From assembly GCA_002729495.1 (NCBI GenBank), contig PBYE01000027.1, forward strand, positions 147,639 to 211,638: DNA of 64,000 nucleotides. Reading direction: 5' to 3'. Each line of letters begins with the position of its first letter. The stretch's first letter is position 1. A program made the position numbers and the translations under genes. Positions 41,932-51,600 of this stretch are shown piece after piece. The DNA comes from Chromatiales bacterium (GTDB lineage Bacteria; Pseudomonadota; Gammaproteobacteria; Steroidobacterales; GCA-2729495). The notes under the pieces are model-generated. The model was not told where the DNA came from. It saw nothing but the letters and a program-made list of their open reading frames with translations, and did no database searches.

Positions 41932-44001
41932 TTGAGCTGGGTATTTCCCTACATGGCGGTCGCGGGCGCGAGCTTACTTTTGTTCGCTTACGTGCTCGTG
42001 GCCGGGGCCGGCTCAATATTCCGTATCCAGTTTCTTAGTATCGCCCTGGCGGGTGCGGTCTGGTCCGCGTGGTTTGGGCTGGTGCCTAATAACGCGGGAC
42101 TGAGTGCTGCCGGTGCCTTTCTCGCTGAGCTCATACTGCTGCTCGGCTGGTTCGGATTGCTGGAGCGAATGCTGCGGGGTCCGTATCTGCAGTCGATGCC
42201 GGAACTGGTGCGCCGGGGTGTACGCTGGGCCTGGCTGCTGGTTGTATTGCTGGCAGCTGCTTCGGTGTTGGCCCCCGAGGGGCTGCAGCCGATGTTGCCT
42301 CTCGCAGAGGTACTGCCGCTCAGCATACTTGTTCTGAGCCTGCTGGGTTTTGTTCTGACCGCGCAATTGTTTGGCGATGCGACCGTAGAGCCGCATGCAG
42401 CACTCAGAAGTATTTGTCTCGCAGCCGTCCTGGTCGTCGGCATGCAAAGTTACATGTACGCAGTCATGCTGCTCGTGCCGGCGGCACCGGAGTGGCTGGT
42501 TACAATCAGGATCGCGGGCCTTGTCGTAGGATCGGCGTTACTGGCTTACTGCGTGCACAGCAATCCGCAGTGGTCACTCGCTAAATTTGTTTCACCCCAG
42601 GCCCGGATATACGCACCGCGACTGATGGGGGCCGGCGCGGTGTTGTTGCTCCTGGTCGCAGGAATTCCGTTGTTCCGCTCGTTCGACGCCGGGACCTCTT
42701 CCTGGGCCGGGCCTGCATACGTTGCAGTTTTAGGGCTTGTATTAATGTTGGTCCTGTTTTCGGAACGCCTGCGTGCCCAGCTACGTGTATTCGTCAGTAA
42801 ACATTTTTTGCCGTTTCGTTATGACTATCGCGAGGAATGGCTGCGGCTCATCGATACCCTGGCTTCACCCGGGCAGGAACGCCCTTTGCCGGAACGGGCG
42901 ATCCAGGCGCTCGCGCAAATCGTCAGCAGTCCGGCGGGTGTGTTATGGATGCGCATGGGTGAGGATGCGCCGTTTGTCTGCGCCGAAGCCTGGAACACCA
43001 AGCTCGCACCGGAGATCACAGTTGATCCGAATGATCCGGTCATCATCTTCATGCGCGACCGGCAGTGGATACTCGATACTGCCGAACTGAACCGTAAACC
43101 CGAACTGTACCCGGGCCTGGTTCGCCCGCAGTGGCTGGAAAACTTTCCCGACAGTTTACTCATCGTGCCGCTAATCAGTAATGAGACTGTTATCGGTTTC
43201 GTAATCCTGTTTCAGTCCAGTTCGGCCTTCAGGCTGACCTTTGAAGAAATCGACCTTCTGCGTACTTCCGGGCGCCAGGTCGCGGCCCACCTTGCCCAGT
43301 ATCAAGCGGATCGAATGCTTGCCGAGGCAAAGCAGTTTGAAGCATTTAACCGGCTGACCGCATTCGTTATGCACGACCTGAAGAACCTGATTGCACAGCA
43401 GTCGTTGATGGTTAAAAACGCGGCAAAGCACAAGAACAATCCGGATTTCTTCGAAGATGCTATGGCCACGATCGATAATTCGGTTGCACGCATGAGTAAG
43501 CTTTTGCAGCAATTGCAGACCGGCGATGCGAGCGGTCCGCGCCGGACCGTCAACCTGGCGATGTGCATCCGGGAAGCGCTGCACAAATGTGAAGGGCGCT
43601 CTCCGATGCCGGCATTCACGAACGGCAGCGAGGATATCGAGGCGCATATAGACGCGGAGCGGTTAAGCACCGTAATTGCCCATCTCATTCGCAATGCCCA
43701 GGAAGCGACGGATGATGACGGAGACATCACGGTGGATCTCAGCATGTCGGGATCGAACGCATGCATCAGCGTTCGCGACAATGGCTGCGGTATGGAGGAG
43801 GATTTTGTGCGGAATCGTTTGTTCAAGCCCTTCGATACAACTAAAGGCAGCCGAGGCATGGGAATCGGCGCCTACCAGGCCAGATCCTTCATCGTTTCGT
43901 CGGGAGGCCTTATGCAGGTCAGTTCGAAACCGGGCGCCGGTACCACGATCGATATCCGCCTGCCTGTGGGTGCGGCGGAAACAGAAGAACATGCCGGATA
44001 G
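41932..44001 (+). CDS. prsK: PEP-CTERM/XrtA-system sensor histidine kinase PrsK
   Basis: Membrane sensor kinase, 689 aa. Seen: about eight hydrophobic segments in residues 1-285, a GAF domain (about 320-460), the phospho-acceptor His481 in AFVMHDLKNLIAQQ, and an ATPase domain with HLIRNAQEATDDDG, DNGCGMEEDF and GSRGMGIGAYQARSF. This layout is that of the PrsK kinases that accompany exosortase/EPS systems. TTG start at 41932 is supported by AGGG 10 nt upstream; an overlapping ATG at 41927 is out of frame. PrsR is the next gene. Confidence 0.88.
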   Translation: MSWVFPYMAVAGASLLLFAYVLVAGAGSIFRIQFLSIALAGAVWSAWFGLVPNNAGLSAAGAFLAELILLLGWFGLLERMLRGPYLQSMPELVRRGVRWAWLLVVLLAAASVLAPEGLQPMLPLAEVLPLSILVLSLLGFVLTAQLFGDATVEPHAALRSICLAAVLVVGMQSYMYAVMLLVPAAPEWLVTIRIAGLVVGSALLAYCVHSNPQWSLAKFVSPQARIYAPRLMGAGAVLLLLVAGIPLFRSFDAGTSSWAGPAYVAVLGLVLMLVLFSERLRAQLRVFVSKHFLPFRYDYREEWLRLIDTLASPGQERPLPERAIQALAQIVSSPAGVLWMRMGEDAPFVCAEAWNTKLAPEITVDPNDPVIIFMRDRQWILDTAELNRKPELYPGLVRPQWLENFPDSLLIVPLISNETVIGFVILFQSSSAFRLTFEEIDLLRTSGRQVAAHLAQYQADRMLAEAKQFEAFNRLTAFVMHDLKNLIAQQSLMVKNAAKHKNNPDFFEDAMATIDNSVARMSKLLQQLQTGDASGPRRTVNLAMCIREALHKCEGRSPMPAFTNGSEDIEAHIDAERLSTVIAHLIRNAQEATDDDGDITVDLSMSGSNACISVRDNGCGMEEDFVRNRLFKPFDTTKGSRGMGIGAYQARSFIVSSGGLMQVSSKPGAGTTIDIRLPVGAAETEEHAG

Positions 44002-44005
44002 TATG

Positions 44006-44045
44006 CGTCGGAAATCGTTACACCACCCGTCGGAAATCGTTACAC
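44006..44045. repeat. two 18-bp perfect direct repeats upstream of prsR
   Basis: CGTCGGAAATCGTTACAC is found at 44006-44023 and 44028-44045, a period of 22 bp (about two helical turns), ending 49 nt before prsR. The arrangement is like an activator's paired binding sites. Confidence 0.8.
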
Positions 44046-44094
44046 TCGGTAGCAGCATCGGCAGGTCCGAGGCTGGCAAGGGGCCGCGACACCT

Positions 44095-45474
44095 TTGAGT
44101 GAGCCAAAGAGAAAACTGTTAGTCGTAGAAGACGACCCGGGACTGCAGAGTCAGTTGCGCTGGTGTTTCGAGGACTACGAAGTCATCGTGGCCGAAGACC
44201 GCGAGTCGGCGCTTGCACAGTTGCGCCGGCACGAGCCACCCGTGGTATTGCAGGATCTCGGCCTGCCACCCGACCCGGAAGGCGTCGGCGAGGGGCTTGC
44301 CACGCTGGAAGAGGCGCTGGCCATTGCGCCGGATACCAAGATTATTATCGTTACCGGCCATGGTGACCAGGAGAACGCACTGCGCGCTGTCAGCCTCGGT
44401 GCCTATGATTTTTACCAGAAACCGGTAGAGACCGAGACTCTGCAGCTCATCGTCGAACGCGCCTACCAGATGTTCGGACTGGAGCAGGAGAATCATCGAC
44501 TGCTGCGGCAGGAAAGCACCTCACCACTGGATGGCATCGTCGCCGCCAGCGAAAAGATGCTCGAGGTTTGCCGCATGGTCGAGAAGGTAGCGCCGACAAA
44601 TGCCACAACCTTGCTGCTCGGCGAGAGCGGTACGGGCAAGGAGTTACTTGCCCGCGCGCTTCATTCATTAAGCGAACGTGTTGACCGACCCTTCGTTGCG
44701 ATCAACTGCGCGGCTATCCCGGATAACCTGCTCGAAAGTGAACTTTTTGGCCACGAGAAGGGCGCATTTACGGGCGCGGTTAAACAGACACCCGGCCGAA
44801 TTGAAATTGCCGATACCGGCACCTTGTTTCTCGATGAAATTGGTGACATGCCGCTGGCATTGCAATCGAAGCTACTCCGGTTTTTGCAAGAGCGCGTCGT
44901 TGAGCGGGTAGGCGGCCGTGAAGAAATCAGCGTTGACGTCCGGGTTGTGTGCGCAACTAACCAGGACCTGGAAGATGCGATCAGGGAAGGCCGGTTCCGT
45001 GAGGACCTGTACTACCGCATCAGCGAGATAACCATTGACATTCCACCGTTGCGGGAGCGCAAGGGCGGGCGGATCATCCTGGCACGCAGTCTCCTGGAAA
45101 ATTTTGCCGGTCAGCAAGGCAGGAGTTTCAAGGGGTTCAGTGTTGATGCCCAGAACGCGATTCAGAATTATCGCTGGCCGGGAAATGTGCGCGAGCTGGA
45201 AAACAAGATTAAGGGTGCAATTATTATGGCGGAAGGCAAGCAGGTTACCGCCGACGACCTGGGGCTCGCGGATGCCGATGCCAGTCCGCCAACCCTGAAT
45301 CTGCGCGAGGTGCGCCGACAGTCAGAAACGGAAGCGATACAACGTGCCCTGGTGCACGCGGCCGGCAACATTTCCAAAGCGGCCAAGATGCTGGGCATTA
45401 CCCGCCCAACGCTTTACGACCTTCTGGAAAAATACAAAATAAAAATAGCGAAAGAGCAGGCCGGCACAGAATAA
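44095..45474 (+). CDS. prsR: PEP-CTERM-system sigma-54-dependent response regulator PrsR
   Basis: Cytoplasmic enhancer-binding activator, 459 aa. Seen: receiver domain with the phospho-acceptor Asp54 in VVLQDLGLPPD and the switch Thr in IIIVTGHG; AAA+ domain with Walker A GESGTGKE, GAFTGA (sigma-54 contact) and Walker B GTLFLDEIGDM; a Fis-type HTH near the end (NISKAAKMLGITRPTLYDLLEKY). TTG start at 44095. Paired with PrsK, it would activate sigma-54 promoters of surface-glycan and PEP-CTERM genes. The direct repeats at 44006 are its possible sites. Confidence 0.9.
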   Translation: MSEPKRKLLVVEDDPGLQSQLRWCFEDYEVIVAEDRESALAQLRRHEPPVVLQDLGLPPDPEGVGEGLATLEEALAIAPDTKIIIVTGHGDQENALRAVSLGAYDFYQKPVETETLQLIVERAYQMFGLEQENHRLLRQESTSPLDGIVAASEKMLEVCRMVEKVAPTNATTLLLGESGTGKELLARALHSLSERVDRPFVAINCAAIPDNLLESELFGHEKGAFTGAVKQTPGRIEIADTGTLFLDEIGDMPLALQSKLLRFLQERVVERVGGREEISVDVRVVCATNQDLEDAIREGRFREDLYYRISEITIDIPPLRERKGGRIILARSLLENFAGQQGRSFKGFSVDAQNAIQNYRWPGNVRELENKIKGAIIMAEGKQVTADDLGLADADASPPTLNLREVRRQSETEAIQRALVHAAGNISKAAKMLGITRPTLYDLLEKYKIKIAKEQAGTE

Positions 45475-45491
45475 CTGCCATGTTTTTGCGG

Positions 45492-46487
45492 CTAGTCAGC
45501 CGGCTTGTCCAGCAGGCGTTTTTCCCAGGCCAGTGATGTCCGGACTATAAAGTCGAGGTCATCGTGTTGTGGCTGCCAGCCGAGTACTTCCTGGATCCGG
45601 TCGGCTACCGCGATCAGGATGGGCGGGTCGCCGGCGCGCCGGGGTGACTCGATGATATCGAGTGATTCACCGTTAGCCTTCTCCACAGCGGCCAGCACAT
45701 CCCTGACGCTGTAACCATGGCCGTAACCGCAATTAAGGGTTGTTGATTCGCCCCCATCGCGGAGATAGCCCAGCGCGTCGAGGTGTGCCCGGGCCAGGTC
45801 GTCTACATGTATGTAGTCGCGCAGACCCGTGCCGTCGGGCGTGTCGTAATCGGTGCCAAAGATATACACCTTGTCACGTATACCGACAGCGGCTTCGCAG
45901 GCTACCTTGGTCAGGAGGGTTGCGTTGGGGGTGGACTGTCCGATCCTGCATTCAGGATCGCTGCCGGCCACATTAAAGTACCTGAGCGCGACGTGCGTCA
46001 TATCAGTTGCCAGACTCAGATCGCGCAGCATCCACTCCGTCATGAGCTTGGAGCTGCCGTAGGGGTTAATGGGGGCGGTTGCAGAATTCTCGTCGGCAGC
46101 ACCGCTTTCCGGAATGCCATACACGGCAGCCGTGGATGAAAAAATAAAATGCTTTATGCCGGCACGGTCGGCACATTCCAGCAGGTTGCGGCTGGAACAG
46201 GTGTTATTGCCGTAGTATTTAAGCGGATTCTCGACCGATTCCGGCACGATCGTGTGTGCGGCGAAGTGCAGTATGGTATCGATATCGTGCTCGCGGATAA
46301 TTCTGTCGACAAGTTCTTTGTCGCCGGTTTCGCCTATGACCAGTTCACCGTGCAAAACAGCGGAACGAAAACCGGTAGACAGGTTGTCCAGCACAACTAC
46401 CTGTTCGCCGGCCTCTCCGAGCTGGCCAACGACATGGCTGCCTATATAACCGGCACCACCGGTAACGAGAATACTGCCGGATGCCAT
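45492..46487 (-). CDS. galE: UDP-glucose 4-epimerase
   Basis: Extended SDR enzyme, 331 aa, interconverts UDP-glucose and UDP-galactose. Seen: TGGAGYIGSHVV at residues 9-20, active-site FSSTAAVYG with YGSSK, and LRYFNVAGSDP. The motif LRDYIHVDDLARAHLDAL is typical of GalE. Transcribed convergently to prsR, with 17 nt between the two stops. It supplies UDP-galactose for the polysaccharide. Confidence 0.92.
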   Translation of the reverse strand: MASGSILVTGGAGYIGSHVVGQLGEAGEQVVVLDNLSTGFRSAVLHGELVIGETGDKELVDRIIREHDIDTILHFAAHTIVPESVENPLKYYGNNTCSSRNLLECADRAGIKHFIFSSTAAVYGIPESGAADENSATAPINPYGSSKLMTEWMLRDLSLATDMTHVALRYFNVAGSDPECRIGQSTPNATLLTKVACEAAVGIRDKVYIFGTDYDTPDGTGLRDYIHVDDLARAHLDALGYLRDGGESTTLNCGYGHGYSVRDVLAAVEKANGESLDIIESPRRAGDPPILIAVADRIQEVLGWQPQHDDLDFIVRTSLAWEKRLLDKPAD

Positions 46488-46661
46488 AATTATTGATTCT
46501 CCAGGTTGGTTTTCATTCCGGTTCGGTTATTCTGGTGAAGGGGCCGCTAGTGTCCTTTCAATCCGGTTACTTTAGCAAATGCGGGCAAAGGGTTGACTGG
46601 GAATCGGGCTCTCGCCAACATTAATGGTGTCACACCTAACGAGGCCCAGGCTGACACAAAT

Positions 46662-47432
46662 ATGGAGCAGGGCGAGCATGTCATTCTGGAGGGCAACCCG
46701 GCAAGCGCGGTGCTGATCGTTTGCGACCACGCAAGCTGTTTTATACCTGCAGAGTTCGGTGATCTGGGTGTCGTAGCGGAGCACCTGCGGGACCATATCG
46801 CGTGGGATATTGGCGCTGGCCCGCTGGCCCGGGCGCTGGCTAAGGAACTGGGGGTTACGGCGCTGCTTGCGGGGGTTTCGCGGCTCGTTGTCGATTGCAA
46901 CCGGCATCTCGATGATCCAACCGCATTTCCGGAAACCAGTGATGGTGTCTCCGTACCGGGTAACAGCGGGCTGACCACAAGCGACCGGCAACATCGGGCA
47001 GATACTTACTACTGGCCCTACCACCACGCTATTCGTGATCGGCTATGCAAGCTGGAGTCGATTTTCGCCGCACCTGCCGTTATCTCGATCCACAGTTTTA
47101 CGCCGGAACTGGAAGGTGTGATGCGTCCCTGGCATATCGGTGCGCTTTGGGACAAGGACAATCGTATCTCCGCGCCCTTCATGAAATACTTCGGCCACGA
47201 GAAGGGAATTATGGTTGGCGATAACGAACCGTACTCGGGAAGGCATAAGGCCGATTTCACGCTCGACCATCATGCCGAAGCCGAAGGCCTGCCGCACGTC
47301 GGGATCGAAATCAGGCAGGACCTTGTTACAGTTCCCGGGGGTGTCGACGAGTGGGCCGGAATACTGGCAGGCGCGTTGCGGGGCATATTGGCCGATTCCA
47401 CTTTGTATACCCATCGCGCGGGGCAGCAGTAG
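46662..47432 (+). CDS. N-formylglutamate amidohydrolase-family protein
   Basis: Metal-dependent hydrolase of the HutG-like/FGase fold, about 256 aa. Seen: SAVLIVCDHASCFIPAEF and HIAWDIGAGPLARAL, the metal-binding entry; SRLVVDCNRHLDDPTAF; AVISIHSFTPEL; and LDHHAEAEGLPHVGIEIRQD. Start at ATG 46662; an upstream in-frame TTG at 46593 would add 23 residues. No histidine-utilisation genes are near, so a different amide may be its substrate. Confidence 0.8.
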   Translation: MEQGEHVILEGNPASAVLIVCDHASCFIPAEFGDLGVVAEHLRDHIAWDIGAGPLARALAKELGVTALLAGVSRLVVDCNRHLDDPTAFPETSDGVSVPGNSGLTTSDRQHRADTYYWPYHHAIRDRLCKLESIFAAPAVISIHSFTPELEGVMRPWHIGALWDKDNRISAPFMKYFGHEKGIMVGDNEPYSGRHKADFTLDHHAEAEGLPHVGIEIRQDLVTVPGGVDEWAGILAGALRGILADSTLYTHRAGQQ

Positions 47433-47488
47433 GTGAGTCGGAACAGTTCAGCTTATTTTTTCTTAACCGTCTGCCGGGGTGAAAACCG

Positions 47489-48628
47489 ATGATGCAGAAG
47501 CCAAGCTTTACTCTCGGAATCGAAGAGGAATATCTGCTGGTTGACCTGGAGACGATGGACCTTGCCATCGATCCGCCACCCTCTCTGTTGTCCGAATGCC
47601 GTGAACGATGCCAGCGCGACGAGCAGGTATCCCGCGAATTGCTGCGCTCCCAGATCGAGGTCGGCACCCGCAAGTGTCACTCGGCCGAAGAAGCGCGCCA
47701 GGACCTGACCCAGTTGCGCCGGGTGGTCGTGGAAGTTGCCAACGAGCACGGGCTGGCACCGATTGCTTCATCCACACATCCCTTCGCGTTGTGGGCCGAA
47801 CAGAAACAAACGCCGCGCGACCGCTATATCAACCTGGCGGCCCAGATGCAGGCGACAGCGCGTCGCATGGTTATCTGCGGAATGCATGTGCATGTCGGTA
47901 TAGACGACGACGAGCTGCGTATCGATCTGATGTCACAGATGACCTATTTTCTGCCCCACCTGCTGGCATTGAGTACGTCGTCGCCGTTTTGGGAGGGGCA
48001 GGACACCGGCCTGAAGTCTTACCGCCTCACCATTTTCGATTCTCTGCCGCGTACCGGCCTGCCCGAGCATTTCACGAGCTACGCCGAGTATCAGCGCCAT
48101 ATTGATGTACTGGTTAACGCGGGGCTTATCGAGGATGCAACGATGATCTGGTGGGACCTGCGTCCGAGCGCCCGTTACCCGACGCTGGAAACACGAATAT
48201 TCGATATGTGTACACATATCGATGATGCGGTCTGCCTGGCCGCAATAACGAGGTGCCTCCTCCGCACGCTCTACAGGCTGCGACTCGATAACCAGAGCTG
48301 GCGGCGCTACAACTGGATGCTGCTTAACGAGAATCGATGGCGCGCGATGCGTTACGGTATCGATGAAGGTTTGCTCGACCTTGCGAAGGGCGAGCTGGTC
48401 GAGTTCAGTCGCCTGCTGGAAGAAATAATTGAGTTGATTGAAGAAGATGCCGAGGCTTTTGACTGCACGGCAGAAGTGCAGCACGCCTGGTCTATCCTTG
48501 AGCGCGGCACCAGTGCACACCAGCAAATGCGGGCGTATGAAGATGCGCTGGAAAAGGGCCGCAGCGCGGACGAGGCGGCCCGTGAGGTCGTTGCCTGGCT
48601 GATCGCCCAGACTGCAGATGGGATCTAG
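47489..48628 (+). CDS. YbdK-family carboxylate-amine ligase (glutamate-cysteine ligase-like)
   Basis: GCS2-type ATP-dependent ligase, 379 aa. Seen: TLGIEEEYLLVDLETMDLA at the start, MHVHVGIDDDELRID in the middle (His ligands), RTGLPEHFTSYAEYQRHID, and ARYPTLETRIFD. Known YbdK has weak glutamate-cysteine ligase activity. ATG 47489. Its end overlaps dusA by 11 nt. Confidence 0.85.
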   Translation: MMQKPSFTLGIEEEYLLVDLETMDLAIDPPPSLLSECRERCQRDEQVSRELLRSQIEVGTRKCHSAEEARQDLTQLRRVVVEVANEHGLAPIASSTHPFALWAEQKQTPRDRYINLAAQMQATARRMVICGMHVHVGIDDDELRIDLMSQMTYFLPHLLALSTSSPFWEGQDTGLKSYRLTIFDSLPRTGLPEHFTSYAEYQRHIDVLVNAGLIEDATMIWWDLRPSARYPTLETRIFDMCTHIDDAVCLAAITRCLLRTLYRLRLDNQSWRRYNWMLLNENRWRAMRYGIDEGLLDLAKGELVEFSRLLEEIIELIEEDAEAFDCTAEVQHAWSILERGTSAHQQMRAYEDALEKGRSADEAAREVVAWLIAQTADGI

Positions 48629-49640
48629 CGTGCGATCCGAGCCGCCGGTGTTGGCCGGTAGTCTACCGCCGGCGGCGGCGACCCTGCTATCGGTCGCGCC
48701 GATGATGGATCGTACCGATCGCCATTTTCGCTACCTGCTGCGCTTACTGGCACCCGACCTGCGGCTGTATACCGAAATGATCACGGCGCATGCCCTGGTA
48801 CAAGGGGATGCTGTGCGCCATCTGGCCTATGACGAGTCCGAGCACCCGGTCGCGTTGCAGCTTGGTGGTAACGATCCGGAAGTGCTGGCGCAAGCCGCCC
48901 GCACAGGTGCGGAGCACGGTTACGACGAGATTAACCTGAATATCGGCTGCCCCAGCGACCGGGTAGCGACAGGCAATTTCGGAGCCTGCCTCATGGATCG
49001 TCCGGAGGTAGTGGCTGCCTGTGTCACAGAAATTCGAAACAATGTCGATATTCCGGTTTCAGTTAAAACGCGTTGCGGAATTGATGACCACGATAGCTAC
49101 GAATTTGTCGCTGAATTTATGACGGAAGTGGCGGCTGCGGGTTGCGAGCTTTTTATCCTGCACGCCCGCAAGGCAATTCTCGCGGGCCTTAGCCCCGAAG
49201 AGAATCGCACCATACCGCCGCTTCGCTATCCGCTGGTATACAAGTTAGCGCGGGATTTTCCCGGGCTTCGTATCGTCCTCAACGGGGGCGTTCGGAGCAG
49301 TCGTGAAGTTCGCGAGCACCTGCTTTATACGGATGGCGTAATGATAGGCAGGCAGGCCTACAGCGACCCTTACTGGATGTGTAAATTGCAGGAGGGTTTC
49401 CTGAACCCGGCCGCTGGCCGGGAGTGGACCGCACCGGACCGGAATCAAATTGTGGAGCAGATGGCCGAATACGCAGAGAAGGTCCTGGCGGAAGGGGCGC
49501 GCCTGCATCATATAACCCGCCACATGCTGGGTCTTTACGCGGGCCAGCCGGGCGCCCGGGCCTGGCGACGTTTCCTGAGCGAATCGGTTACCGGGAAGGA
49601 TGCGGGTCCGGATGTGCTGCTGGAATCATTGCGGCTTTAA
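48618..49640 (+). CDS. dusA: tRNA-dihydrouridine synthase A
   Basis: Flavoenzyme reducing uridine 20/20a in tRNA D-loops, 340 aa. Seen: VAPMMDRTDRHFRYLLRLL near the N-terminus, the catalytic Cys in NLNIGCPSDRVATGNFGACLM, VKTRCGIDD, HARKAILAGLSPEENR, and GGVRSSREVREHL. These segments match DusA rather than DusB/C. ATG start at 48618, inside the end of the previous gene, so translation is probably coupled. Confidence 0.92.
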   Translation: MGSSVRSEPPVLAGSLPPAAATLLSVAPMMDRTDRHFRYLLRLLAPDLRLYTEMITAHALVQGDAVRHLAYDESEHPVALQLGGNDPEVLAQAARTGAEHGYDEINLNIGCPSDRVATGNFGACLMDRPEVVAACVTEIRNNVDIPVSVKTRCGIDDHDSYEFVAEFMTEVAAAGCELFILHARKAILAGLSPEENRTIPPLRYPLVYKLARDFPGLRIVLNGGVRSSREVREHLLYTDGVMIGRQAYSDPYWMCKLQEGFLNPAAGREWTAPDRNQIVEQMAEYAEKVLAEGARLHHITRHMLGLYAGQPGARAWRRFLSESVTGKDAGPDVLLESLRL

Positions 49641-49722
49641 TTGTGCTTTGCGGGTTCAATCGGGGGCTTAAGGCTATACAATTCGGCTTATCCGGTGGGT
49701 TATTTATAAGAGGAAGAGATGC

Positions 49723-50562
49723 ATGGCTGCGCGGAGTGAAGAGATTTTGTCGGAGGAAACCAAAACGGGCGCCACGATGGCGGAACGTGCCGACGTTCAT
49801 GAACTGTATGAAGAGTCAGTACAGAATGTCGAGGAAGAGTGCAATTTCGTGCGCGATACTTTCAGGTCCCTGCGTGGCCGGGAGGCAACGAGTTTTCGTG
49901 AAGATTTTTGCGGGACTGCCAGTGCAGCCTGTTACTGGACGGGCTTCAGTTCCGAACACACTGCTATCGGCGTGGATATCGATGCAGATGTCCTCGAGTG
50001 GGGCCGCAAAAACCGTGTAGGCCGGCTGAACCCGGACCGGCAGGCCCGGGTGCGCCTCATGCAGTCCGACGTGATGGATGTCCGGACTGAACAGGCAGAC
50101 ACCATCGGCGCCTTCAATTTCAGCTACTGGATATTCCAGACACGGCCGCTGATGATCGAATATTTCAGCAAAATTCATGCGGCGCTCAAGCCGGACGGTG
50201 TGATCTTCCTCGATGCCTTTGGCGGTTATGAGGCCTTCGAGGAAATGAAGGAAAAGACCAAGTACGATAACTTTACCTACGTCTGGGATCAGGCACATTA
50301 TTCACCCGTCACGGGCGAGATGGAGTGCCACATACACTTTAAATTCCCGGACAAGTCCAAGATCAAGCGCGCTTTCAGTTACACGTGGCGATTGTGGACG
50401 CTTCCGGAAATCAAGGAATTGTTGTTGGAGTCGGGTTTCAAGAATCCGACTGTCTATTGGGAAGGTACTGATGAAGATGGCGAAGGCGACGGTGTATTTA
50501 CACCGGATGAGCGCGGCGAAGCAGATGCCGGCTGGATTGCCTACATAGTTGCAGAGAAATAG
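49723..50562 (+). CDS. class I SAM-dependent methyltransferase
   Basis: Cytoplasmic methyltransferase, 279 aa. Seen: SAM-binding FREDFCGTASAACYW followed by IGVDIDADVLEWGRKN (motif I and II), a DAFGGYEAF motif after the central strand, and a C-terminal domain ending DERGEADAGWIAYIVAEK. Start at ATG 49723 with AGAGGAAGAG about 8 nt upstream. The substrate is not visible. The isolated position between dusA and the cyclase gives no hint. Confidence 0.78.
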   Translation: MAARSEEILSEETKTGATMAERADVHELYEESVQNVEEECNFVRDTFRSLRGREATSFREDFCGTASAACYWTGFSSEHTAIGVDIDADVLEWGRKNRVGRLNPDRQARVRLMQSDVMDVRTEQADTIGAFNFSYWIFQTRPLMIEYFSKIHAALKPDGVIFLDAFGGYEAFEEMKEKTKYDNFTYVWDQAHYSPVTGEMECHIHFKFPDKSKIKRAFSYTWRLWTLPEIKELLLESGFKNPTVYWEGTDEDGEGDGVFTPDERGEADAGWIAYIVAEK

Positions 50563-50661
50563 AGCTTAGCCTTATTTTGCTGTGCTGGTTCTGGCATATG
50601 GCTGCGGGCCGTGCCGTATAATCTTCATTCAATATTGCCGTAGGTAGCGTGCGTCCTGAGC

Positions 50662-51573
50662 ATGGGTACTGACAGGGAACTTGCCATTATTTTTGCCGAC
50701 GTTGTCGGTAGTACGCAGCTCTATGAGTCCCTGGGTGACGATGGGGCCCGTGAAACCGTGCATAAGTGTGTCGATTGCATGAAGGAGGCAACGGCCGATC
50801 ATGACGGTGAGGTCATCAAGACCATGGGCGATGAGGTCATGTCGACCTTTGCGTCGGCCGACAACGCCATGCACGCTGCCAGCCAGATGCAGCAGAAAAT
50901 CACCAGCGGCAACTTTTCCGGTCGGGATGATATACGCGTGTCTATACGTATTGGCTGTCATTATGGCCATGTCGTTGTGGAGCAGCGGGATATCTTCGGC
51001 GCCGCCGTGCACACAGCAAATCGCATGACATCACAGGCGAAGGCCGGCCAGATTATTACCACGGCCAGCACGGTTGAACTGCTGAACGAAGACTGGCAAT
51101 CGGTCGTGCGCCAGATCGGGGTGGCCACTCTGCGCGGACAATCCGATGAGGTCGCGCTGTATGAAGTACTGTGGCAGCCGGAAGAAGCTACCAGCGTGTT
51201 GCCGAAGATTGATTGGGGAGACACCCAGAGCAAAAATCCCGGGCAGATCGTGCTTAAGTTCCAGGGCAACGAGATGAAGCTTTCATCGGAAGGCACCCGG
51301 AGCGTCACGCTCGGACGTGCGGATGACAACGATGTCACGATCAAGGGCAACCTGATTTCCCGCATTCATGCGCGTATAGAACTCAACAAGACGCGCTTCA
51401 TGCTGGTTGACGAAAGTACCAACGGAACTTTCGTGCAGCGTGATGATGGGGAAGAAGTTTACATACGCCGAGACAGCGCCCAGCTATCCGGCAGCGGCCT
51501 GATTGGGCTCGGTAGGGTTGCCGCACGTGGGACTCCGTTGGCCGTCGAGTACACCCACGAAGAAGAATCCTGA
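50662..51573 (+). CDS. class III adenylate/guanylate cyclase with C-terminal FHA domain
   Basis: Signalling protein, 303 aa, soluble. Seen: N-terminal cyclase domain with metal-binding Asp13 (FADVVGSTQL) and Asp57 (KTMGDEVM), glycine loop IGCHYGHVVV, and AVHTANRMTSQA around the transition-state residues; then a C-terminal FHA domain (SVTLGRADDNDVTIKGNLISRIHARIEL, with STNGTFV). Fusion couples nucleotide synthesis to binding of a phosphothreonine partner. If it makes cAMP it could feed the CRP-like sites near the EPS genes (inference). Followed by a strong terminator. Confidence 0.86.
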   Translation: MGTDRELAIIFADVVGSTQLYESLGDDGARETVHKCVDCMKEATADHDGEVIKTMGDEVMSTFASADNAMHAASQMQQKITSGNFSGRDDIRVSIRIGCHYGHVVVEQRDIFGAAVHTANRMTSQAKAGQIITTASTVELLNEDWQSVVRQIGVATLRGQSDEVALYEVLWQPEEATSVLPKIDWGDTQSKNPGQIVLKFQGNEMKLSSEGTRSVTLGRADDNDVTIKGNLISRIHARIELNKTRFMLVDESTNGTFVQRDDGEEVYIRRDSAQLSGSGLIGLGRVAARGTPLAVEYTHEEES

Positions 51574-51600
51574 CGCTGTTTATAGGCCGAAAAGAAAACA

